Notes under the pieces: model-generated
What the model was told of the DNA's origin: nothing
What the model saw: only the letters and a program-made list of their open reading frames with translations
The model's database searches: none
In this document: one piece after another, positions 17,398 to 26,103 of the stretch
Layout: each line of letters begins with the position of its first letter
Position numbering within the stretch: position 1 is the stretch's first letter
Translations under genes and position numbers: made by a program
From: Psychroflexus aurantiacus
GTDB lineage: Bacteria > Bacteroidota > Bacteroidia > Flavobacteriales > Flavobacteriaceae
Length of the DNA stretch: 64,000 bases
Direction of reading: 5' to 3'
NCBI RefSeq assembly: GCF_010820555.1
Contig: NZ_JAAIKD010000002.1
Location: 124,001 to 188,000 of the forward strand

Positions 17398-19571
17398 TAC
17401 TTTGCGCGTTTTACAAGTTCAAGCTGCTCTTCGGATACGCTGGTGGTAAACATACCGTAGTTGACAACTGCTTTTCCTTTTTCAAATTTATCGATGGTTC
17501 CCACCGCTCTGCCATCCTGCATTCGCACAGAATCTCCTTCTTTTAATTTAGGTTTATCCGGGATTTTAGAAGCCTTTTCTTCTTCCTTAATCTTTTCTTT
17601 TTTCTTTTTAGTTCTTATTTTTTCAACCTTCTCCTGCGCTTCTTCTTTTACCTTTTTTTCTTTTTCTCTCTGTGCTTTTTCCTCCTTGCGGGTTTGCTTG
17701 ACGCGTTTGGAGTTTTCACGCTCAATGATTTTAAGGACATTGGTGTACAGCAGCTTTTTATTTTTGTTATTGAAATACTGCAAACCGATTTTATCGATTT
17801 TTTCACCAATACCAATCATACGCTGATTGCTGTCGTACAGCTCCTGGAAACTCTCCAGTTTCTGCTGAATCTTGGAATTGATTTCATCCAGTTTTTCCTG
17901 CTCTTTTCGGGTTTCATCCGTTTTCGATCTTAATTCTGAATTGGTTTTAGCTAATTTAGAACGTTCCATCTGTAATTTGGCAATACTCTTATCAAATCTG
18001 ATTTTGCCGCGCTCCACTTTTTTCTTGGCTCTATTGATTAGGCTGAACGGAATTCCGTTTTTCTGAGCGACTTCAAAGGTAAATGAACTTCCGGCTTCTC
18101 CGAGTTTGAGTTCAAATAAAGGCTCCATGGAATAACTGTCAAAAGCCATATTGGCATTGACAATTTCAGGATTTTCATTGGCCATCATTTTCAAATTGGC
18201 GTAATGCGTAGTAATGATGCCGTATGCTTTTTTCTCGTGAAATACTTCAAGAAAGGTTTCCGCTAAAGCACCGCCAAGTTCAGGATCTGAGCCGGTTCCA
18301 AATTCATCAATCAGAAATAAGGTTTTGTCATCACAGGTTTTTAAAAACTTCCGCATGTTTTTTAAGCGGTAACTATAGGTGCTTAAATGGTTTTCAATGC
18401 TTTGGTTATCGCCAATATCAGTAAGAATTTTGTCAAAAAAACAAATCCTGGAATATTCATGAACGGGAACCAGCATACCTGCCTGCAGCATGATTTGTAC
18501 CAGTCCGATGGTTTTTAAGGTGATGCTTTTACCCCCGGCATTAGGTCCGGAGATGACAATGATCTGCTGAGAAACATTCAGGCTAATGTCCTGGGGATAG
18601 GTTTTTTTATTGATTTTATTATGATTAATCAGCAAAAGGGGATGGTAAGCATCTTTTAAATAAATCTCCTTATCGGTTGAGATTTTGGGAAGCAGGCCAT
18701 CATAAAGCTGAGCATATTTCACCTTTGCTGAAATCAAATCCACTTCACTCAAATACGCCTGGTACTCCTTTAAAAGCTCAACATAAGGCCTTAGGAAATT
18801 GGTCAGCGCTTTTAGGATCCTGTTAACTTCCTCTTTTTCCTCATACTCCGCTTCATCCAGTTCTCTCTCAGACTGCTGAGTTTCTTCTGGCTGGATATAG
18901 ACAATATTTCCAGATTTGGAACTGCCCAGCATGCTGCCTTTCACCTTTTTCTTGTGCATGGCAGTTACCGCCAAAACGCGAACGTTATCGACCACAGATT
19001 CTTTTATCTCATCCAGGTAACCATAGCTGCTGTATTTCGATAAAGCTTTAGAGAAGCTGGAATTTATTTTCCCTTTAGCCACATTGATAGCTTTCCGGAT
19101 TCTAAAAAGTTCCGGAGTGGCATCATTTCTTATATCTCCAAACTTATCGATGATTCGTCGTATCTCGTCTACAATAGCTGTTGTATAGTCTATAGGCTGT
19201 GTAGATCTGTAAAGATTGGGGTATAATTCTTTATATTTCTTAAAATAGACGATATGGATATTTACGGTTTCAGAGAGATTCAGAATTTTTCGGAATCCAT
19301 TCAGCTCCATAACCGATCCCTCTATATTCAAAATTTTAAGCGCTTCATCCACGCTTTCAAAACCATGATTGGGGATTGGTTTTTCCTGTAATGCAGACGA
19401 CTTGTATTCTTCGGTCTGCTGCAGGTGAAAATGAATGGATTTATAGGTTGAATAGGGGATGAGGTTTAAGGCTTTTTCCTGCCCCTTTTCGGTTATGCAG
19501 TAGTGGCTCAACTGAGAGCACACCACAGGAAATTCTAAATCTATTAATGCTTTTTTGCTAATGTTTATCAT
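17397..19571 (-). CDS. mutS2: MutS2-type DNA-binding ATPase lacking the Smr domain
   Basis: 724 aa. The order is MutS2-like: N-terminal core/lever helices (~1-300), ATPase domain with Walker A GPNAGGKS at 342-349, Walker B-type DEFGTGSDPELGGALAE, and a highly charged coiled coil (~520-670). The chain ends in a KOW/SH3-like segment (GDSVRMQDGRAVGTIDKFEKG...) a few residues before the stop. The C-terminal Smr endonuclease domain of typical MutS2 is absent. MutS2 proteins suppress recombination or act on collided ribosomes. Which of these holds here is unknown. Confidence 0.87.
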   Translation of the reverse strand: MINISKKALIDLEFPVVCSQLSHYCITEKGQEKALNLIPYSTYKSIHFHLQQTEEYKSSALQEKPIPNHGFESVDEALKILNIEGSVMELNGFRKILNLSETVNIHIVYFKKYKELYPNLYRSTQPIDYTTAIVDEIRRIIDKFGDIRNDATPELFRIRKAINVAKGKINSSFSKALSKYSSYGYLDEIKESVVDNVRVLAVTAMHKKKVKGSMLGSSKSGNIVYIQPEETQQSERELDEAEYEEKEEVNRILKALTNFLRPYVELLKEYQAYLSEVDLISAKVKYAQLYDGLLPKISTDKEIYLKDAYHPLLLINHNKINKKTYPQDISLNVSQQIIVISGPNAGGKSITLKTIGLVQIMLQAGMLVPVHEYSRICFFDKILTDIGDNQSIENHLSTYSYRLKNMRKFLKTCDDKTLFLIDEFGTGSDPELGGALAETFLEVFHEKKAYGIITTHYANLKMMANENPEIVNANMAFDSYSMEPLFELKLGEAGSSFTFEVAQKNGIPFSLINRAKKKVERGKIRFDKSIAKLQMERSKLAKTNSELRSKTDETRKEQEKLDEINSKIQQKLESFQELYDSNQRMIGIGEKIDKIGLQYFNNKNKKLLYTNVLKIIERENSKRVKQTRKEEKAQREKEKKVKEEAQEKVEKIRTKKKKEKIKEEEKASKIPDKPKLKEGDSVRMQDGRAVGTIDKFEKGKAVVNYGMFTTSVSEEQLELVKRAK

Positions 19572-19615
19572 ACTAAAATTCTACATTCGTAGTCTCACAA
19601 AAATACGCATAATAA

Positions 19616-20281
19616 ATGGAGGTTCAGATCGAAGCAAATTGGAAAAATATCTTAAAAGATGAATTTGAAAAACCTTATTTTAAGGCGCTTACCGAGTTTG
19701 TAAAGTCAGAATACAAGCACTATACCTGTTATCCTAAAGGCTCCGATATTTTTAATGCCTTTGAATTCTGTCCATTTGAGAAAACGAAAGTGGTCATCCT
19801 GGGTCAGGATCCCTATCACGGTCCCGGACAAGCCCATGGTCTTTCATTTTCAGTTCCTAAAGGAATCCCCATGCCTCCGTCTCTAATCAATATCTATAAG
19901 GAGTTGAAAGATGATGTTGATATTGAAATTCCAGGTCATGGCAATCTCGAAGCCTGGGCTCAACAGGGGGTTTTATTGCTTAATGCCACACTAACGGTTA
20001 GAGGAAATGCCGCTGGAAGCCATCAAAATAAAGGCTGGGAAATTTTTACCGATGAAGTCATCCAAAAACTTTCGGAAGAGCAAAAAGGTGTCGTCTTTTT
20101 GCTTTGGGGAGGTTTCGCTAAAAAGAAATCTAAGCTTATTGATGCTTCAAAACATCATATTTTGACCTCCGGACATCCTTCACCTTTAAGTGCTAACCGA
20201 GGTTACTGGTTTGGGAATCAGCATTTCAGTAAAACGAATCTGCTTCTGGATGCCCAAAATAAAAAGCCAATTGTATGGTGA
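19616..20281 (+). CDS. ung: Uracil-DNA glycosylase, family 1
   Basis: 221 aa. It removes uracil from DNA. The catalytic water-activating loop GQDPYHGPGQAHGLSFSVP (residues ~62-80) and the minor-groove loop HPSPLSANRGYWFG (~182-195) are intact, as is LLLNATLTV. It is divergent from mutS2 (44 bp apart), and its stop directly abuts the stop of a convergent 58-aa ORF. Confidence 0.97.
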   Translation: MEVQIEANWKNILKDEFEKPYFKALTEFVKSEYKHYTCYPKGSDIFNAFEFCPFEKTKVVILGQDPYHGPGQAHGLSFSVPKGIPMPPSLINIYKELKDDVDIEIPGHGNLEAWAQQGVLLLNATLTVRGNAAGSHQNKGWEIFTDEVIQKLSEEQKGVVFLLWGGFAKKKSKLIDASKHHILTSGHPSPLSANRGYWFGNQHFSKTNLLLDAQNKKPIVW

Positions 20282-20458
20282 TTACTTATCTGCAAAAATG
20301 GACTCTGAATCAGCTTTCTGGCGAGACCAGATTTTTGGAGTATTGACCCTTGGTTTTTCCTTGGAACCCGTTTTTTGAGAACTTCCAGAATCACAACTAA
20401 ACCTGAGGAGTAGTAAGTTAATCAGGATTAGAACTGCAATGATTGTAATGAAAATCAT
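20282..20458 (-). CDS. Small membrane-anchored protein, 58 aa
   Basis: ATG 20458 to TAA 20284-20282. Residues 1-20 (MIFITIIAVLILINLLLLRF) are a hydrophobic anchor. Next come SCDSGSS, a lysine-rich linker, and a polar C-terminus. The layout is that of a small membrane-tethered protein. I do not recognise a family. Stop codons of this gene and ung are back to back with no gap. Confidence 0.5.
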   Translation of the reverse strand: MIFITIIAVLILINLLLLRFSCDSGSSQKTGSKEKPRVNTPKIWSRQKADSESIFADK

Positions 20459-20532
20459 AGATCACAGGCTTTTAGGACTTATTTAGTTTTCAGTTATTAG
20501 ACGTAATAGTAATAGTTCGGTTGCTGATGTTA

Positions 20533-21378
20533 TTAAAAAATAAATTCAGAATACGACTTCTCCTGATGGATCAAATTTAAATCTTTGAGACGCTTCTGTG
20601 TAAGTATAACGTCGTCTTTTGAAATTTGTTGTTGACTCCATTCTGTAATTGAAAGCCAGTTTTTCACATCCTTCAATTTCAGGTGATAACGTTCAGAAAT
20701 ATTTTCTTCGATATTTGGAAGTGACTTTAAAGTTTTGCTTTTATGATTTAGCGGCTCCAATAGAGTTTCAACCAATTCAGAATGATGTTTTAAAAACCCT
20801 TCTGTGGTAACAATGACAAAACACGGCCATGGTGTGGGTTCATCGCCTAGTCTTCTGAAGATGCCTTCGTCTACCAGTGGTTTAGTGGTGAAATGCTCCC
20901 AGAGAAAATAATCCGAAGTTCCTTCGGTTAACGACTTTTTTGCTCCGGCCAGGTTTTGAGTGGTTTCGAAATCCAAATGCTCCGTATTCCAGTCTTGGTT
21001 ATGGGCATGTACATAGGTCATCAGATGAGAACCAGAGCCATACCGACTGATAGCTGCCGTTTGATTTTTTAAATCTTCAATTTTATGAAAATCAGAATGG
21101 GCATGCACATGAATTCCCCACATCAATGGACTTTTTACATAGGTCTGGAGAATTTTAAAAGGACTGCCATCACAAATTTCCTTGATCGAGCCTTCGGTGA
21201 GCATCACAGCAATATCTACCTCGCCATTTTTAAGCGCTTCACTCATCTCACCCGTGCCTCCGTGAAAATCGGTCCAGGACACATCGATTTGATTTCTTTT
21301 AAAATCCCCCTGTTCAATGCATAAATGCCAGGGTAAATTGAAGTGTTCCGGAACTCCGCCAATTTTTAGATTTGTCAT
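20533..21378 (-). CDS. Substrate-binding-protein fold (PBP2/NMT1-like), no signal peptide
   Basis: 281 aa. LKIGGVPEHFNLPWHLCIEQGDF, then ISEALKNGEVDIAVMLTEG-type strands, ISRYGSGSHLM, and the later PWPCFVIVTTEGFLKHH follow the type-2 periplasmic-binding fold seen in NMT1/SsuA/taurine-type proteins. The N-terminus goes straight into the first strand: no signal peptide and no lipobox, and no permease or ATPase gene is near. It may therefore be a cytoplasmic binding protein or an enzyme on this fold. It follows the nucleoside phosphorylase gene by 12 bp on the same strand, so they form a pair. Confidence 0.65.
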   Translation of the reverse strand: MTNLKIGGVPEHFNLPWHLCIEQGDFKRNQIDVSWTDFHGGTGEMSEALKNGEVDIAVMLTEGSIKEICDGSPFKILQTYVKSPLMWGIHVHAHSDFHKIEDLKNQTAAISRYGSGSHLMTYVHAHNQDWNTEHLDFETTQNLAGAKKSLTEGTSDYFLWEHFTTKPLVDEGIFRRLGDEPTPWPCFVIVTTEGFLKHHSELVETLLEPLNHKSKTLKSLPNIEENISERYHLKLKDVKNWLSITEWSQQQISKDDVILTQKRLKDLNLIHQEKSYSEFIF

Positions 21379-21390
21379 AAAAGGATTTTT

Positions 21391-22263
21391 CTATAGTTGA
21401 GAAAGCTTCTCTAATGTGAATTGAATTAAGGAGTCAACCGTTGCCTTTGGGTCTCGACTGAAGTTTCCCGTGGATCTGTTGGCAATTATCGCATTCATAG
21501 ACAAAGCCCCGTGTCCAAGCAGTTTAGCTAAGGCATAAATAGCACTGGTTTCCATTTCCAGGTTGGTGATCGATTTGTCCTGAAATCTAAAGTCAACCAA
21601 TTGATCTATAAAATCAGGATCCTGCGTTTTCAGGCGAAGTGTTCTGCCCTGAGGGCCGTAGAAACCTAAATTTGTGCCTGTAAACCCGGGAATCACCTTT
21701 TCATCGGTGTTGAAAAGTCTCATCAAATCTGGATCTGCATCCACAATATAGGCATCAGGCTTGCTCGAGGATACCTTCAAATGTGCATGAAGTGCTTTGG
21801 TAGCTTCTGTATTGGTGATACCGTTTTTGTAATAATGCAGCAAGCCATCAAAACCAACTCCAGCTTCACTCATCACGAATTTATCCAGTTCGGCATGAGG
21901 TTGTATTCCGCCTGAAGTTCCTATTCTTACGATGTTTAGTTTGTGGTGTTCTGATTTAATTTCTCTGGTTTCAAGATCAATATTGACAAGGGCATCCAGT
22001 TCGTTCAAAACAATGTCAATATTGTCGATTCCAATTCCAGTAGAGATAACGGTCATTTTTTTACCCTTATAGAAACCGGTCTGTGTTTTGAATTCCCGTT
22101 TCTGAGTTTCGAAAATGACTTCGTCAAAATATGAAGTCACTTTAGCCACTCTGTCCTGATCACCTACAGTTATAATTATATCAGCAATATGTTCAGGTTT
22201 TAGATTGAGGTGATAAATACTACCGTCTGGATTTAGGATTAATTCTGAAGATGCTATGGGCAT
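21391..22263 (-). CDS. Nucleoside phosphorylase (PNP/UDP family)
   Basis: 290 aa. Seen: TVGDQDRVAKVTSYFD (phosphate-loop region), IGTSGGIQPH, and the base/ribose-binding NLEMETSAIYALAKLLGH. These place it in the hexameric phosphorylase superfamily, close to uridine phosphorylase. It splits a nucleoside with phosphate into base and pentose-1-phosphate. The base cannot be fixed from sequence. Operon partner of the substrate-binding-fold protein downstream. Confidence 0.85.
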   Translation of the reverse strand: MPIASSELILNPDGSIYHLNLKPEHIADIIITVGDQDRVAKVTSYFDEVIFETQKREFKTQTGFYKGKKMTVISTGIGIDNIDIVLNELDALVNIDLETREIKSEHHKLNIVRIGTSGGIQPHAELDKFVMSEAGVGFDGLLHYYKNGITNTEATKALHAHLKVSSSKPDAYIVDADPDLMRLFNTDEKVIPGFTGTNLGFYGPQGRTLRLKTQDPDFIDQLVDFRFQDKSITNLEMETSAIYALAKLLGHGALSMNAIIANRSTGNFSRDPKATVDSLIQFTLEKLSQL

Positions 22264-22362
22264 AGGTTATAGTTTTGAAGATTGAATCTGAATCTCCAAT
22301 CTTGTGTTATAGTTTATAGTAATTGAGGATAATACCGGATTAAGACTCTATTAAAATATGAA

Positions 22363-22398
22363 AAAATGAATTCTTAGTCTAAAATGAATTCTTAGTCT
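22363..22398. repeat. Perfect 18-bp tandem duplication
   Basis: AAAATGAATTCTTAGTCT occurs twice, back to back, in the intergenic region downstream of the SUI1-family gene's stop. Probably a slippage duplication. No function is evident. Confidence 0.8.
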
Positions 22399-22423
22399 TC
22401 TGGATTTATTGAAAGAATCCAGT

Positions 22424-22759
22424 TCAGCCTCCAACGCGTTTGACCTGAAAGCCGATACCTTTTAATAAATCCATAATCTGGTCTCGATAGTCGCCCTGAA
22501 TGATGATTTCTTCATGTTTATGACTTCCCCCAACCCCAATCTCTTTTTTAAGGTACTTGGTCAGGTTTTGAAAGTCTTTCCTGGCCCCTGAATAGCCTTT
22601 TATCACGGTATTCGCTTTGCCTTTGCGTTTTGAAAATTCGCAGATAAGCGGGTCGGACTGAAGCCAGATATTGAGTTCCTCACTTTTTGAAGCTGTTTTT
22701 TCTTCTTCCTGAGGTGCGTGATCCGGAAATAAATCTTTCAGTTGATCTTTAAGATCCAT
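22424..22759 (-). CDS. yciH: SUI1/YciH-family translation factor homologue
   Basis: 111 aa. A charged N-terminal ~30 residues lead into the eIF1/SUI1 fold (KGKANTVIKGYSGARKDFQNLTKYLKKEIGVGGSHK, then IIIQGDYRDQIMDLLKGIGFQVKRVGG). Bacterial YciH homologues modulate initiation fidelity. The start lies 4 bp from the stop of the 2OG oxygenase gene, so the two are co-transcribed. Confidence 0.9.
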   Translation of the reverse strand: MDLKDQLKDLFPDHAPQEEEKTASKSEELNIWLQSDPLICEFSKRKGKANTVIKGYSGARKDFQNLTKYLKKEIGVGGSHKHEEIIIQGDYRDQIMDLLKGIGFQVKRVGG

Positions 22760-22762
22760 AAG

Positions 22763-23713
22763 TTATTTTTTTATCAGTCCTATTTCTACCAAACGCTGAT
22801 GAAGAAACTCTCCTGCAGTTATATCTGTGTATTGCTTTGGATGATCCTTATCGATACATTCTTCGAGACAGTCGAGGCGCATATCGCTTCGGGGATGCAG
22901 AAAAAATGGAATGGAATACCGGGGTTTGTCCCACTCTTCCTTAGGGGGATTTACAACCCTGTGAATGGTGGACCTTAATTTATTATTGGTATGTCGTTCC
23001 AGCATATCGCCAACATTGATAACGAGTTCGTCTTCTTTTGGTTTAGCATCGATCCATTCTCCATCCTTTCGTTTTACCTGCAAACCTCCGGCAGAGGCAC
23101 CCATGAGTAAGGTGATGAGATTGATGTCCCCATGTGCACCTGCTCTAACGGCTCCTTTTGGCTCTGATTCGATAGGCGGGTAATGGATTGGTCTTAAAAT
23201 GGAATTTCCATTTTTGGCCCAGTGGTCAAAATAATATTCGTTGAGTCCTATATAGAGGGCCAATGCTCTTAAGACATAAACCCCTGTCTTTTCTAGCATC
23301 GCGTAGGCCTGCATTCCCACTTCGTTAAACCTGGGTAATTCTTCGACTTCAATATTTTCAGGATAGTCTTCTTTTAAATCAGCATCTTCATCCGGTTCTT
23401 GCCCAAAGTGCCAAAATTCCTTAAGATCTCCTTCTTTCTTGCCTTTGGCATGTTCTTTTCCAAAAGAAATGTATCCGCGCTGACCACCTAAATCTTCTCT
23501 CTCATACTTCTTTTTCGTTTCCTCTGGAAGATCGAAAAAAGCTTTGACCTGAGCATATAGTTCATCTACCAGTTTGTTGTCTAAAAAATGATGATTCAAG
23601 GCCACGAAGCCAATTTCTTCGTAGGCTGAACCAATTTCATCGACGAACTTTTGTTTTCTTTTTGGATCTTCAGATAAAAAATCTGCAAGATTTACGCTTG
23701 GAATATTTGTCAT
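22763..23713 (-). CDS. Isopenicillin-N-synthase-like 2OG-Fe(II) oxygenase
   Basis: About 316 aa from ATG 23713 (MTNIPSVNLADFL). ATG 23719 is an alternative, and the frame extends to a TTG at 23740 that would precede the likely transcription start. An N-terminal DIOX_N region is followed by the double-stranded beta helix with AHGDINLITLL (His and Asp ligands), RSTIHRVVNPP (distal His), and RYSIPFF (R.S 2-oxoglutarate motif). This is the non-haem iron oxygenase family that includes plant-type dioxygenases. The substrate is unknown and no beta-lactam genes are near. Confidence 0.85.
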   Translation of the reverse strand: MTNIPSVNLADFLSEDPKRKQKFVDEIGSAYEEIGFVALNHHFLDNKLVDELYAQVKAFFDLPEETKKKYEREDLGGQRGYISFGKEHAKGKKEGDLKEFWHFGQEPDEDADLKEDYPENIEVEELPRFNEVGMQAYAMLEKTGVYVLRALALYIGLNEYYFDHWAKNGNSILRPIHYPPIESEPKGAVRAGAHGDINLITLLMGASAGGLQVKRKDGEWIDAKPKEDELVINVGDMLERHTNNKLRSTIHRVVNPPKEEWDKPRYSIPFFLHPRSDMRLDCLEECIDKDHPKQYTDITAGEFLHQRLVEIGLIKK

Positions 23714-23737
23714 GGACATGAAAAAAGATTTTGTAGA

Positions 23738-23745
23738 CAAATTTA
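23738..23745 (-). promoter_or_regulatory. -7 element for the 2OG oxygenase gene
   Basis: Minus strand TAAATTTG at 23745-23738. It overlaps the optional upstream start region and so supports the downstream ATGs (23719 or 23713). Confidence 0.45.
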
Positions 23746-23803
23746 ATGAATTTTATTCAACAAGAATTTTTGGAATCTTAATAATTAAAAGTTTTCATTA
23801 TGA

Positions 23804-23811
23804 TACATTTG
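23804..23811 (+). promoter_or_regulatory. -7 element for the fused E1 dehydrogenase gene
   Basis: TACATTTG fits TAnnTTTG. A transcript starting ~6 nt downstream would exclude the earlier ATG at 23712 and favours ATG 23835. Confidence 0.5.
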
Positions 23812-23834
23812 AAATGCTGGTAAAAACACAAGCT

Positions 23835-25811
23835 ATGAAATTTGAGCATCATTCCATCTCCAAAGATCAACACCTCGATTTATTTAAAGGTATTTTGAAA
23901 CCTCGTCTTATCGAAGAAAAAATGCTTGTGCTTTTACGTCAGGGGAAAATTTCCAAATGGTTTTCTGGCATTGGGCAGGAGGCGATAGCAGTAGGAGTCG
24001 CAAAATCTCTAAAGCCAGATGAATATATTTTGCCAATGCATAGAAATCTTGGTGTTTTTACCCAGCGAAACATTCCTTTATATCGCTTGTTTTCTCAATG
24101 GCAGGGCAAAGGGAAGGGATTTACAAAGGGAAGAGATCGAAGCTTTCATTTTGGAACTCAGGAGTATAACATTATTGGGATGATTTCTCATTTGGGGCCA
24201 CAATTAGGTGTGGCAGACGGCATTGGTTTAGCGCACAGGCTTAAAAACGAAAATGCTGTGACTGCCGTTTTTACCGGGGAAGGCGGAACCAGTGAAGGTG
24301 ATTTTCACGAAGCCCTCAATGTTGCTTCAGTATGGCAACTTCCAGTCTTGTTTTGTGTTGAAAATAATGGCTACGGACTTTCAACTCCAACCCATGAACA
24401 GTTTAACTGTGAACATATTGCAGACAAAGCTTTAGGTTATGGGATGGAATCGCATATTATCGATGGAAATAATATAGTAGAGGTATTTACTAAAGTCAAT
24501 GAAATTGCAGAAAGCGTAAGGCAAAACCCGAGACCGATTCTACTTGAATTTAAAACTTTTAGAAGAAGGGGGCACGAAGAGGCAAGTGGAACCAAATATG
24601 TGCCGGAGGAGTTAATGAAACACTGGGAAAAACTAGACCCGGTGGATAATTATGAACTTTTTCTCCTGGAATCAAAATTTTTGACCAGAAAAGAAATTTC
24701 TTCACTTAAATCAGAATTGAAATCTGAAATCGATGAACATCTTAAGTTGGCCAACGAAGAAGTGGAAATCGAGGCTGATGAAGCTATAGAATTACAGGAT
24801 GTTTACAAGCTCCATGAGTTTGATAACCAAAAGCCGTCTTCTCAAAAAACTGAACTTCGCTTTATCGATGCTATTTCTGATGGCTTGAAACAAAGCATGG
24901 AAAAATATGAGGATTTGGTCATTATGGGTCAGGACGTAGCAGAATACGGTGGCGTTTTTAAAATCACGGATGGTTTCGTAGAAAAATTTGGAAAAGACAG
25001 GGTTCGGAATACGCCTATATGTGAGTCGGCTATCATTTCAGCAGCCATGGGACTATCGATTAAAGGTATAAAATCGGTAGTGGAAATGCAGTTTGGGGAT
25101 TTCGTGACTTCCGGATTTAATCCCTTGGTGAATTATCTGGCTAAAGTGCATTACCGCTGGGGCCAGAATGCCGATGTAGTCATACGTATGCCTTGTGGAG
25201 CCGGAGTTGGAGCGGGCCCTTTTCATAGCCAAACCAATGAGGCCTGGTTTACCAAGACCCCGGGCCTGAAAGTGGTTTATCCTTCATGTCCTCAGGATGC
25301 AAAAGGCTTACTGGCCGCCTCTATAGAAGATCCTAACCCGGTTTTGTTCTTTGAGCATAAGGCTTTATACAGAAGCATAAGGGAAGAAGTTTCAGACGAC
25401 TACTTCACGCTTGAACTGGGAAAAGCTAACCTGATCCAGGAGGGGAATGACCTTTCGGTTATTACCTATGGTGCTGCCGTTCACTGGGCTAGGGAGGTTT
25501 TAAAAGAACATCCGACTATATCTGCAGATCTCATCGATCTAAGAACCTTATCTCCTTTGGATGAAGAAGCGATCTTCGAATCTGTTAAGAAAACGGGTAA
25601 AGTGATCATCCTTCAGGAAGATTCTGTATTTGGAGGCATAGCTTCAGACATTTCCGCTCTTATTTCAGAGCATTGTTTTGAACATCTGGACGCTCCCATT
25701 AAACGCGTAGCAAGTTTACCGACGCCCATTCCTTTTGCTAAAAATCTGGAAGACCAGTATTTGGGTAAATTGAAATTTGAAGAGGCCTTGATAAGATTAA
25801 ATAAATACTAA
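23835..25811 (+). CDS. 2-oxoacid dehydrogenase E1, fused alpha and beta subunits
   Basis: About 658 aa from ATG 23835. The frame is open back to an ATG at 23712, but those codons encode hydrophobic non-family sequence and precede the promoter. The first half is E1-alpha: IGQEAIAVGVA, YILPMHRNLG, and the thiamine-diphosphate motif GEGGTSEGDFHEALNVASVW...NNGYGLSTP. After ~residue 340 comes E1-beta: MGQDVAEYGGVFKITDG, CESAIISAAMG, VVEMQFGDF, DLIDLRTLSPLDEEAI. It decarboxylates a branched-chain 2-oxoacid (or pyruvate) and passes the acyl group to E2 lipoate. E2 and E3 are not in the window. Confidence 0.92.
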   Translation: MKFEHHSISKDQHLDLFKGILKPRLIEEKMLVLLRQGKISKWFSGIGQEAIAVGVAKSLKPDEYILPMHRNLGVFTQRNIPLYRLFSQWQGKGKGFTKGRDRSFHFGTQEYNIIGMISHLGPQLGVADGIGLAHRLKNENAVTAVFTGEGGTSEGDFHEALNVASVWQLPVLFCVENNGYGLSTPTHEQFNCEHIADKALGYGMESHIIDGNNIVEVFTKVNEIAESVRQNPRPILLEFKTFRRRGHEEASGTKYVPEELMKHWEKLDPVDNYELFLLESKFLTRKEISSLKSELKSEIDEHLKLANEEVEIEADEAIELQDVYKLHEFDNQKPSSQKTELRFIDAISDGLKQSMEKYEDLVIMGQDVAEYGGVFKITDGFVEKFGKDRVRNTPICESAIISAAMGLSIKGIKSVVEMQFGDFVTSGFNPLVNYLAKVHYRWGQNADVVIRMPCGAGVGAGPFHSQTNEAWFTKTPGLKVVYPSCPQDAKGLLAASIEDPNPVLFFEHKALYRSIREEVSDDYFTLELGKANLIQEGNDLSVITYGAAVHWAREVLKEHPTISADLIDLRTLSPLDEEAIFESVKKTGKVIILQEDSVFGGIASDISALISEHCFEHLDAPIKRVASLPTPIPFAKNLEDQYLGKLKFEEALIRLNKY

Positions 25812-25872
25812 AAAAGCCTTAAGGCCGAAATATTGATGTAACTTAGGAATCGAACCCAAAAAAAATAACATT

Positions 25873-26034
25873 ATGATTCGATGGATAATTACATTTCTAG
25901 TTATTGCCTTAGTTGCCGCCCTTTTAGGCTTCGGTGGAATTGCTGAAGGCGCTGCAGATATAGCTAAAATCATTTTTTACATTTTCATTGTCTTATTTGT
26001 TATTTCACTTATAGGGAAGCTTTTCAGACGATAG
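25873..26034 (+). CDS. DUF1328 (YtjA-type) small membrane protein, 53 aa
   Basis: ATG 25873 to TAG 26034. It opens [20 protein letters not shown], then [15 protein letters not shown], and a second hydrophobic helix ending in LIGKLFRR. Two helices with a GIA..AA.IAKI linker are the DUF1328 signature. Inner-membrane protein of unknown function, sometimes stress-linked in other bacteria. A hairpin with a T-run follows. Confidence 0.85.
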   Translation: MIRWIITFLVIALVAALLGFGGIAEGAADIAKIIFYIFIVLFVISLIGKLFRR

Positions 26035-26042
26035 AAGATTAT

Positions 26043-26082
26043 ATCCGTGAGTTTGTTTTAATTAAGACTGACGGATTTTTTA
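26043..26082 (+). terminator. Terminator after the DUF1328 gene
   Basis: ATCCGT (26043-26048) pairs with ACGGAT (26071-26076), with a further AGT/ACT pairing inside after a G-G mismatch. A T-run follows at 26077. Confidence 0.6.
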
Positions 26083-26103
26083 TATAAACTTATTAAATTA
26101 CTT

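Noticed and set aside
20533-22263. Futalosine-type menaquinone genes (MqnA/MqnD-like fold next to an MqnB-like phosphorylase)
   Set aside because: Sequences lack MqnA/MqnD signatures, the phosphorylase is longer than MqnB, and menF, menD and menI in this window show the classical route.
22763-23713. Beta-lactam biosynthesis from the isopenicillin-N-synthase-like gene
   Set aside because: Only the broad 2OG-oxygenase family is supported; no ACV synthetase or related genes are near.
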